NCBI RefSeq assembly: GCF_000685095.1
Contig: NZ_BAYE01000001.1
Coordinates: 1 to 64,000 of the forward strand
Length of the DNA: 64,000 bases
Direction: 5' to 3'
Source: Paraburkholderia caledonica NBRC 102488
Lineage (GTDB): Bacteria > Pseudomonadota > Gammaproteobacteria > Burkholderiales > Burkholderiaceae
Below the pieces are notes generated by a model. That model searched no databases. It was not told the origin of the DNA and worked only from the letters and a program-made list of their open reading frames with translations. Shown in pieces: positions 47,501 through 55,057 of this stretch (positions are counted from its first letter, which is position 1; the number at the start of each line of letters is the position of its first letter). The translations under genes were made by a program, and so were the position numbers.

Positions 47501-48115
47501 TCATGGCTTTCCGCATACGGTGGACCCGGGTTCAACGTGTTCGCAGTGCGCGGATGCGGGCAATGCATGTGCCGCTGTCGGTGTCGCAAGTCGCGAACCG
47601 GCAACGGACCCATAGCGACCGCCGAAGAAAACGAGCGGTGCGTGTTCGCCAAGCGAAAACACCAACACCTCGCCGACGAACAACGTGTGGTCGCCGCACG
47701 GATGCCGGTCCACTACGCGCGCTGCGAAGCGGGCTGCCGCATGTTCGAGAAGCACTACGTCCGCAAGTCCGTCGACGCCGGCAAAGCGCGGCGCAAGCCG
47801 GCTCTGCGGCTCGCCCGCGAAGTGGCGGCTGTGCGCCTCCTGGGCGTCCGACAACACGCTCACACCGAACACCGCGCAGCCCATCAGACGCTCGTGCATG
47901 CGCGCGCGCTGTCCGACCGACACCACGATCAGCGGCGGCCTGAGCGAACCCGACATGAAGGCGTTCGCAGTCATCGCGTGCAGGTGTTCGCCGCTGCCGG
48001 TTGAGATCACGACGACGCCGGTCGCGAAGCGCCCGAGCGCGTGGCGAAAGCCGCGCTCGTCGAAATCCGCGCCTGCTGCGCGCGGCTCGTCAAGCCGAAG
48101 TGCGTCGGCGTGCAT
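47501..48115 (-). CDS. Flavin reductase domain protein
   Basis: A 204-residue protein of the flavin-reductase-like FMN-binding split-barrel family (RutF/HpaC type): RHALGRFATGVVVISTGSGEHLHAMTANAFMSGSLRPPLIVVSVG, then FGVSVLSDAQ and FAGVDG. It would supply reduced flavin to a partner oxygenase. The ATG at 48115 has AGGAGAG upstream. Its 5' end overlaps the 3' end of the methyltransferase gene by 26 bases, so the two are translationally linked. No obvious oxygenase partner is adjacent. Confidence 0.9.
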   Translation of the reverse strand: MHADALRLDEPRAAGADFDERGFRHALGRFATGVVVISTGSGEHLHAMTANAFMSGSLRPPLIVVSVGQRARMHERLMGCAVFGVSVLSDAQEAHSRHFAGEPQSRLAPRFAGVDGLADVVLLEHAAARFAARVVDRHPCGDHTLFVGEVLVFSLGEHAPLVFFGGRYGSVAGSRLATPTAAHALPASAHCEHVEPGSTVCGKP

Positions 48116-48959
48116 GGCCGCTCTCCTGACCGAAGCGATATGCGTCAAGCGGCTTGTGCGCGATGAAGTGAAACCACCAGGCGTCGCTGTCCTCTACGTC
48201 GTCCGGAATGCGCCGGCCGTCGCAACTGCCGAACACCGCATTGCACTGCAAGCCCACCTGCGCGAGTTGCCGGCGCTGTTCGCGAAGCGTGGTATAGACG
48301 ATCACAATGCCGAAGTTGTGAGCCGCCGCTGTCTTGACCGAGTAACCACCGTAGTCGTGGTTCAGCTTCACGTTACGCACGTAATTCAACGTGCCGAGCT
48401 GGAAGCGGCGAATTGAACGCAGCGTGCGCCAGCCGAGTTTGAGCGGATTGGAGGTGAACTGCGGCAGCAGTTGCCAGATGTTCTCGCGATAACCGGGGCC
48501 GCCGCGATTGTGCGACGAGAACAGAACATAACCGCCCGGCCGCACCACGCGATTCATTTCTTCGAGGATCTTCACGCGACCGTCGTAGTCCACGCAGTCG
48601 ATACCGTTCCAGCTAAACGCAGCCAGCCCGTAATGATTCGACGGCAGCTCCGACATGTCGCGCGCATCCATATGGCGCAAGTCGCGGCCGGGATAGCGCG
48701 ACCTCGCAATTTCCAGCAGCTTTGGCGTGTAGTCGACGCCGGTGTAGTCGTTCGAGATTGCCAGCATCAACGCAATGGTGCGCCCGGTGCCAATGCCGAT
48801 GTCGAGCAACGGTGTTGCTGCGCAGCGCGGCGCGAGCCACTGGAACGCCGCCTCCTCGCCGGCGTCGGAGAAGGTCTTGCCGGCGGCGAAAACGCGCGCC
48901 GCGTCGCGCGAATTCCACGCCACGCGATTGATGCGGTCGAGGTCGGATTGTGTATTCAC
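48090..48959 (-). CDS. SAM-dependent methyltransferase
   Basis: A 289-residue class I methyltransferase. The SAM motif is LLDIGIGTGRTIALML, then YTGVDYTPKLLEIAR and LAAFSWNGIDCVDYDGR, and the motif RVVRPGGYVLFSSHNRGG. The GTG start at 48959 is preceded by a near-consensus GGAGGAG. Long C-terminal part (WQLLPQFTSNPLKLGWR) is typical of sugar or natural-product O-methyltransferases near glycan loci. It overlaps the flavin reductase gene. Confidence 0.9.
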   Translation of the reverse strand: MNTQSDLDRINRVAWNSRDAARVFAAGKTFSDAGEEAAFQWLAPRCAATPLLDIGIGTGRTIALMLAISNDYTGVDYTPKLLEIARSRYPGRDLRHMDARDMSELPSNHYGLAAFSWNGIDCVDYDGRVKILEEMNRVVRPGGYVLFSSHNRGGPGYRENIWQLLPQFTSNPLKLGWRTLRSIRRFQLGTLNYVRNVKLNHDYGGYSVKTAAAHNFGIVIVYTTLREQRRQLAQVGLQCNAVFGSCDGRRIPDDVEDSDAWWFHFIAHKPLDAYRFGQESGHARRRTSA

Positions 48960-49092
48960 GGCACTCCTCCAGCGTATCGGAGTGCGCCGCAAAAGTGATG
49001 AAGGTCGGCTTGCCAGACGGCGCACTGGCGAGCAGATCGGGACGCCGCGCCGTGAACGCCGAGGCGAGTGGCACGCTGTCCCACGAGTTTCA

Positions 49093-50982
49093 TCACGCTT
49101 CTCCGGTCAGGCGAAATGCACGCGCATGCTTGACGAGCCATTGCGCCGCGCGCGTACGGGGCCCGCTGCAATGCGTCGCGACAGTTTCGCCGGCTTCGAG
49201 CCTGGCGGCACCAGACTTCTCGCCAAACTGGCTGCGATAGAAGTCCTCGAAATGCGACATCACGTTTTCCTGCGCGCTCGCGGACAGAATGGCGTGGTCG
49301 GTGCGCTCGCAAAAGAGCACGCGAACGTGGTTCAATCGCTTCAATCTGATGCCACGCACTCCGAAATATTTCTCGAGTTCTTCAACACCTTCGTCCAGCA
49401 CGCCATAAAGAAGGCGCGTCTCGACGCCTCGCGCGTCGAGCGCCGCAAACGGACGACGCTCCTCGTTCGCGCCAAGCTGCAGTCCTGTAATTCGCTCGAT
49501 ACGATCGGCAAGCGTCGCTCGTAAAAGCGCTGCAACACGGGTCGCCAGTTCGCGCGCAACGGGCCAGCCGCCCGTCTGCCCTTTAACGACGCGCAGCCAT
49601 TTGCGCGGCTCGCACATCGAGCGAAGATAGCTGCGCGTAGAGCCGATCGCCGCGACTCGCACGGTCGGCTTGCCGTTTTCATCGCAGATATTGCGCCACA
49701 TGAATTTCTGCAGGTTGACGAGCATCGCGCCCGTCACCGCGGGCTCGCGCGATGCGGCATGAAGACCGACGTAGGCGCCCGCGCAGATGCCAAGCAGCAC
49801 CGCACCGCGGTGGCCACGCGCCGTCAGCCAGCGTGCGGCGCAGGCGGCATCGTCAACGCCGTTCTGCGCGTATAGCGCGTCGAGCGTGACCGCATCGAGC
49901 GAAGGCTGACTGTCGCCGAGTCCGCCGAGATCGACGCGAAGCGAGGCAATACCTTGCCGTGCGAGACGCCGCGCAAAACGCACGCCGAGCCGCGCGTTGC
50001 CGATTCTGGACACCGCGCCCGTGTTGACTATCAGCACCGCGGGGGCGCTTGCGCCGCCGCTCGTCGCTGAATGAGCATGAGGCACGCAGTAGATGCCGAA
50101 TAGTCTGCCGTTGTCGATCGACACGGGCGTTTCGGTCACGCCCGCTTCGACGATGTGGCCTTCGGCATCGCCTGCGTATGCACTCCCGCTCGACACCGCT
50201 GCAGGGCTGCCTGTCGAATCTCCCGCCAGCCAGTTCTCGACCGACTCGAACGCCGCGTGCGGTATCTCGCTGTCGAGCGCCTCCATCATGAACTTGCTGT
50301 ATTCGTCGAAGCCCTGGCGCTCGACCTCGACGCCCTGCTCCCGATAATGCGTGACGAGTGCATCGACGCGTGCAGCGTCCAGCGAATCGAGTACCAGCAC
50401 GCGCCTCGCGGGTGACGGCGCATCGCGCCGCAAGTCGACCGCATGCAAGCTTTCGATGGTTTCGCGATAGAGGCGAAAGCCGTACGCCACGACGTACTCG
50501 TCGGTGTCCGGCTCGGGCGTGCAATCCATTGCCGCGGGCATCGACAGCCATTGACGATATCCGGCACGCAACTCACGCTGATAATTTTTGCCGGACAGCA
50601 CGGGCGAGAGCAGCACGAGACCGTCGACGTCGCCCAGTTCCTGAGCGGCAAGCGCGGCGAGTGTGCCGCCCAGCCGCAAGCCGCACAAGCTCACGTGCTC
50701 GATGCCCGTCGATTGCCGCAGCAACGCCACGGCCTTCCTGATGCTGTCGATCCACGCGCGCCAGAGGCCCGGCTCGCTTGCATCGCCTGCGGAGTCACCC
50801 GTGCCCGGATAGTCGAAGCGCAGTACCGGCACGCCGCGCATCGCGAGGCGCTCGGCGAGCCGGCGCATGCCACGGTAGGTGCAAAGCGCGTCGTAGCCGA
50901 ATGGGTAGCAGAGCACCACGCCATGCGGCCCGGCTGCGGGATGCAACCAGCCGAACTGGCCATCGAACACTACTGGCCTCAC
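49093..50982 (-). CDS. Two-domain alpha/beta hydrolase-like protein without serine nucleophiles
   Basis: A 629-residue protein made of two alpha/beta-hydrolase-type halves. The first (about 1-250) has VLRFDYPGTGDS and the nucleophile-elbow motif GLRLGG at 101-106, with Arg103 where Ser is expected. The second (about 285-620) has SLRVDLGGLGDS and GICAGA at 398-403, with Cys400 in the nucleophile place. The C-terminal half has a HxxVRVLFCERTDHAIL-like His region. The GTG start has GAGGAG upstream. A thioester-using acyltransferase or hydrolase is possible because Cys nucleophiles occur in such enzymes; this is inference from its position near glycan and carrier-protein genes. Confidence 0.75.
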   Translation of the reverse strand: MRPVVFDGQFGWLHPAAGPHGVVLCYPFGYDALCTYRGMRRLAERLAMRGVPVLRFDYPGTGDSAGDASEPGLWRAWIDSIRKAVALLRQSTGIEHVSLCGLRLGGTLAALAAQELGDVDGLVLLSPVLSGKNYQRELRAGYRQWLSMPAAMDCTPEPDTDEYVVAYGFRLYRETIESLHAVDLRRDAPSPARRVLVLDSLDAARVDALVTHYREQGVEVERQGFDEYSKFMMEALDSEIPHAAFESVENWLAGDSTGSPAAVSSGSAYAGDAEGHIVEAGVTETPVSIDNGRLFGIYCVPHAHSATSGGASAPAVLIVNTGAVSRIGNARLGVRFARRLARQGIASLRVDLGGLGDSQPSLDAVTLDALYAQNGVDDAACAARWLTARGHRGAVLLGICAGAYVGLHAASREPAVTGAMLVNLQKFMWRNICDENGKPTVRVAAIGSTRSYLRSMCEPRKWLRVVKGQTGGWPVARELATRVAALLRATLADRIERITGLQLGANEERRPFAALDARGVETRLLYGVLDEGVEELEKYFGVRGIRLKRLNHVRVLFCERTDHAILSASAQENVMSHFEDFYRSQFGEKSGAARLEAGETVATHCSGPRTRAAQWLVKHARAFRLTGEA

Positions 50983-51128
50983 GCTACGCTCCTCACAAGT
51001 CTTCTTTCGGACATTACAGCAAAGCCCGCCCCTCGCCTCTGTACGCCCCGCCACACTGCCGCGGGCTGCATTGCTTCTGCCGCTCTGCAATACGCAACCC
51101 ACACGCGTCGTGCCGCCAGGCTGCCGAC

Positions 51129-52118
51129 TCAACCGCCAGGCGGCATGCGGGCGCCAAGCGTCGAGCGTGTGGCAAGCAGCAGGTGGTACAAGAAGCGCGC
51201 GCGCAGCCGGTCGCGCAACGCGTAATGTTTCGACAGCAGAACGCGCCACGCGGCGCGCGCGTCACCGGCGCGCGCATACGCGGAAGCGGCGCGCGGTGCG
51301 ACGCGCCGCAGCGCATCGTCGCGCGCGGCATGTGCGGCAGCGGGCACATCGCTCGCGCACAACTGCGCGAACGCGTGCATCGCGGGCAACGCATGCGTCG
51401 AGATCGACAAGGCCGTCTCGCGCGAAATGGAAACGAACTCGTCGACGAAGCAGACGGCTGCCGCCTGTACGCACAAGCGCAAACCGAAATCGAAGTCGCA
51501 GGCTTCGCCCACTTGCGCCGCGAGCCGATAACCGACACGTCGAGCGGCCAGCGTATCCACCAGATAGCCGTTGTTCGGGAACATCTGGTCGATGCCGGCG
51601 AGCGCGGGCACGGTGAGCCGCCCCGCACGCTCAGGCACGCGGCGGTAGTCGCGATTGAGCCGCGCGGTGGCTTCCGGCCGTGGCGTGCCGTCGTCGGCGA
51701 TCACGCGCTGTTTGCCGAATGCGGCGGTCAATTGCGGATCAGTGCGCCAGCACGCATCGAGCGTACTCAGCGCATGCGGTTCAAGCAGATCGTCGTCGTG
51801 CAGCAACACGAGCCGCGCGCCGCGCGCGCGAGCGAAAAGGCGGTTCACATTGGATGCCTGCCCAAGCCTCGGGCGGTTGCGTTCGTAGCGGATCGGATGC
51901 CTCGCGCGAGCCCGGCAACGCTTGACCATCTGCGCCGTGCGCTCGTCGCTCGAATCGTCGCCGATCACGATTTCGAACTCGCCGTATGTCTGCGCCTCGC
52001 AACTTTCAATCGCTTCCTCGAGCAGACCCGGTCGATTGCAGGTCGGTATGCAGATCGAGATGAGCCGCGGGTTCAATTCTTTCGATTCCTTCACGCTGTC
52101 CTCGCGATGCCCGTTCAC
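51129..52118 (-). CDS. Family 2 glycosyltransferase
   Basis: A 329-residue GT-A enzyme. It begins LISICIPTCNRPGLLEEAIESCEAQTYGEFEIVIGDDSSD, with the metal-binding DDD in LVLLHDDDLLEP. The C-terminal half is Ala/Arg-rich with no clear membrane segments. A GTG start at 52118 is used. It transfers a sugar from a nucleotide donor onto a lipid-linked or peptide acceptor, probably at the inner face of the membrane. Confidence 0.9.
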   Translation of the reverse strand: MNGHREDSVKESKELNPRLISICIPTCNRPGLLEEAIESCEAQTYGEFEIVIGDDSSDERTAQMVKRCRARARHPIRYERNRPRLGQASNVNRLFARARGARLVLLHDDDLLEPHALSTLDACWRTDPQLTAAFGKQRVIADDGTPRPEATARLNRDYRRVPERAGRLTVPALAGIDQMFPNNGYLVDTLAARRVGYRLAAQVGEACDFDFGLRLCVQAAAVCFVDEFVSISRETALSISTHALPAMHAFAQLCASDVPAAAHAARDDALRRVAPRAASAYARAGDARAAWRVLLSKHYALRDRLRARFLYHLLLATRSTLGARMPPGG

Positions 52119-52326
52119 CGGCCGTATGCGGTCGAAGCTGATTTAACCGCGACGTAGAGCGCCCATCTGTACGCCCCGCCACACACGCAAGCGGCGCGCA
52201 AGCGCACTATGCAAGCCAGCGACAAGCCGACGCCCTCGTGCGGGACGCGCTCGTGGGTGCGGCTGCGCACCGACAACGCCCTGCACCAACCGCACCATTG
52301 CACGACATTCCCGCGGACAGCGCACC

Positions 52327-53784
52327 ATGGAAAGAAGTATCGTCAGGAACATCGTCATCAACTTTGCAGGAGCGATTGCTCCGACGTTCATTTCCCTCGT
52401 CACGGTGCCCGCCTATATCCATCTGATGGGCGTGGAACGCTATGGCGTCATCAATCTGGTGTGGACGCTGATCGGCTACTTCAGCGTACTGGATCTCGGC
52501 ACTAGCCTCGCCACCGAAAATCAGATCTCCAAAGCGCGCGCCGCTAACGACGACTCCCTCGAACGCATCTTCTGGAGCGCGTGGTTCATGAACCTCGGCA
52601 CCGGCATCGTGGGCGGGCTCATCATTTACGCGGGCACGGTCGTCTACATCACGCATGGTGTGAAGATCGAGCCGGAATTCCAGCGCGAGGTGATGGCGAG
52701 CCTGCCGTGGATTGCGGTGGCCGTCCCCATTGCCAATGTGTCATGGGTGTTCGCGGGCGCGATCAATGGAGTCGAACGCTTCGCGAGCTTCAACGTTAAT
52801 CAGACGCTTGGCACCGCGCTCTTCCAGTTGTTGCCGCTCGCGGCGATCTTCTGCTTCTCGCCATCGCTTGCCGTGGTCATTCCGGCCGCGGTTCTCGCAC
52901 GGCTCTTCGCCGGTCTGATGCTCGGTGCCGCGGCGTTTCGTGCGATCGGCATTCGACGCGTGCGTATGCCGCAATGGCGTGTGATGGCCGAACTCTTTCG
53001 TTACGGCCGCTGGATGCTGCTCTTTTCCGGCGCCGGCATGATCGCATCGACACTCGACCGCGTGCTGGTCGGCGCGCTGCTCGGCGCGAGCTTCGTGACT
53101 TACTATGCGACGCCGCAGAACCTGATCACGCGTCTGAACCTGCTGCCTGTCGCGATGGTGCGCACACTGTTCCCGCGTTTATCCGCCGTGTCGCGCGCGG
53201 ACGCGGACGCGATCGCGCATAGCGCGCTCGCATTGTTGAACGGCGCATTCACGCCTTGCCTGATCGTCGCAATGTTTGCGCTCAAGCCCTTCCTTGTCGT
53301 GTGGCTCGGGCCGACGGTGGCCGCTGCGGCGCCCGTCGCCTGCGTGCTGATACTCGCCGTGTGGCTCGGCGGGCAGGCGGGCATTCTCGGCATACTCATC
53401 CAGGCGCAGACCAGTCCCGCCGCTATCGCGGGTGTGAGTTGGGCGCAACTGCCTGTGTTCGCCGGCGCGCTGTGGTGTGGCATCCACTGGTTCGGCATCA
53501 TGGGCGCGGCGGTCGTGGTGGTGTCGAAGGCGCTGTTCGACTACGGCGTGCTGCTTCACTTCGCCCGGCTGCACGTGGGCTCCATCGTGCGCAATATGGT
53601 GGTGCATCTCGCGTTTTTGCTGGTGGCACTCGCGCTCGCCGAGTCGATCAGCGCGCCGTCCTCACTGATTGCCGCCGCGCTCGTGCTGGTGTGCGCGAAT
53701 CTGGCTCTGTCGCTGCATGGCTCCAGTGAATTGCGCGGCCTCGTGTACAAGCTCTGGACCAGGCTGACTTTATCCGCAAGCTGA
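52327..53784 (+). CDS. Polysaccharide flippase (Wzx-like, MATE/MOP superfamily)
   Basis: A 485-residue membrane protein with about 12-14 hydrophobic segments. It begins IVRNIVINFAGAIAPTFISLVTVPAYIHLMGVERYGVINLVWTLIGYFSVLDLG, the typical opening of PST/Wzx flippases. It should turn lipid-linked repeat units across the inner membrane. It is the only gene of the glycan locus on the plus strand here, divergent from the GT2 gene and convergent with a GT4 gene. Confidence 0.92.
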   Translation: MERSIVRNIVINFAGAIAPTFISLVTVPAYIHLMGVERYGVINLVWTLIGYFSVLDLGTSLATENQISKARAANDDSLERIFWSAWFMNLGTGIVGGLIIYAGTVVYITHGVKIEPEFQREVMASLPWIAVAVPIANVSWVFAGAINGVERFASFNVNQTLGTALFQLLPLAAIFCFSPSLAVVIPAAVLARLFAGLMLGAAAFRAIGIRRVRMPQWRVMAELFRYGRWMLLFSGAGMIASTLDRVLVGALLGASFVTYYATPQNLITRLNLLPVAMVRTLFPRLSAVSRADADAIAHSALALLNGAFTPCLIVAMFALKPFLVVWLGPTVAAAAPVACVLILAVWLGGQAGILGILIQAQTSPAAIAGVSWAQLPVFAGALWCGIHWFGIMGAAVVVVSKALFDYGVLLHFARLHVGSIVRNMVVHLAFLLVALALAESISAPSSLIAAALVLVCANLALSLHGSSELRGLVYKLWTRLTLSAS

Positions 53785-53902
53785 AGTCTGATCACACCTT
53801 CACGACATATCGCTCAGGTCCACGGATCATTCGTGGACGTTGCACCTACGAAGTCACGCGGACCCGTTGAAAAATACGCCCGCTGTGTGCGCAACGCCGC
53901 GC

Positions 53903-55057
53903 TTACAGCGGCGCCGAGTGGCTCACACTTTCCGCCATGCCGACGCGAGCGGCGTCGATATCGCGCGTGGCAATGGTGGCGAAGCGGCGTGGCTGGCAAC
54001 TCGCAAGCGTGCGTTCGTAGATCGCCAGATAGCCGTCGCTCACGCGCTGCACGCTGAACTTCTCGAGATCCTGCACCGCCCGTGCGGCCAATTCGGCGCG
54101 CCTCGCCGGATCGGTGAGAAGCCGCTCAAGCGCGTTTGCCAGCGTCACCGGATCATGCGGCGGCACGAGCACACCCGCCTCGCCGCCGTCGAGCATCTCC
54201 GGAATGCCGCCCACGCGCGTCGCGACGATTGCGCATCCCTGCTCGCGCGCCTCGCACAGCACGAGGCCCGCCGGTTCGTTGTGCGAGGCCAGCACAAACA
54301 CATCGGCCTGCGCGAGATAAGCCCGCGGATCGGCAACGAAACCTTCGAAGCGCGCATGCCGCCCGAGGCCGAGTTGCGACGCGAGTTGCTCCATCGCGGC
54401 GCGGTCGGGGCCTTCGCCCACGAGATACAGCATCGCGCCGGGCACGCGCTCGCGCAGCGCGGCAAACGCGTGCAACAGGTCGCGGATACCCTTGCGTTCA
54501 TACATGCCGGCGAGCGTCACGACGCACGGATGAGTCAGTAAAGGTAAGCGCGGCGCGATCGCGTCGGCGAGCCGCGGCGTTCCGAGCGCACCGTTACGCA
54601 CGACGCTCAGGCGCGACTTCGGAATACCGCGCCGCTCCATCGCGGCAGATACCGCTTCGCTGACAGCGACAACGCGGTCGCCGACACGCATCATCGTCGC
54701 GCTCTTCTGAAATTCGTTGTGCACCGTTGTAATCAGCACGAAGCGTCGCCGAGGCACGCCAAAGCGCGCGATCAGCGCGCCCGTCATCATGTGTGCATGC
54801 ACGACGTCAGGGTCGATCTGCGATACCAGCCTGTTGAAGCGCGCGACCATCGCCGGCACGCGCAAAGGTCGCGGCGATTGCGGCAATAGCACATGACGCA
54901 CACCGTGCCGCGCGAGCAGTTCCTCGAATCCGCCGCCTCCCGAGGCCACCGTCACGTCGTGTCCGGCGCGCGCCTGCATGCACGCGAGATCGACCATTAC
55001 ATTGACGATGCCGTTGCCCACATTCAGCGCGTGATTGGCGAGATGGATGATTTTCAT
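53903..55057 (-). CDS. Family 4 glycosyltransferase
   Basis: A 384-residue GT-B enzyme. The N-terminal part is KIIHLANHALNVGNGIVNVMVDLACMQARAGHDV, and the donor-binding motif is E-x7-E in FVLASHNEPAGLVLCEAREQG. CVVTLAGMYERKGIRDLL begins the second domain. The ATG overlaps the stop of the 814-residue secreted protein gene by four bases, so the two are co-translated. Confidence 0.92.
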   Translation of the reverse strand: MKIIHLANHALNVGNGIVNVMVDLACMQARAGHDVTVASGGGGFEELLARHGVRHVLLPQSPRPLRVPAMVARFNRLVSQIDPDVVHAHMMTGALIARFGVPRRRFVLITTVHNEFQKSATMMRVGDRVVAVSEAVSAAMERRGIPKSRLSVVRNGALGTPRLADAIAPRLPLLTHPCVVTLAGMYERKGIRDLLHAFAALRERVPGAMLYLVGEGPDRAAMEQLASQLGLGRHARFEGFVADPRAYLAQADVFVLASHNEPAGLVLCEAREQGCAIVATRVGGIPEMLDGGEAGVLVPPHDPVTLANALERLLTDPARRAELAARAVQDLEKFSVQRVSDGYLAIYERTLASCQPRRFATIATRDIDAARVGMAESVSHSAPL

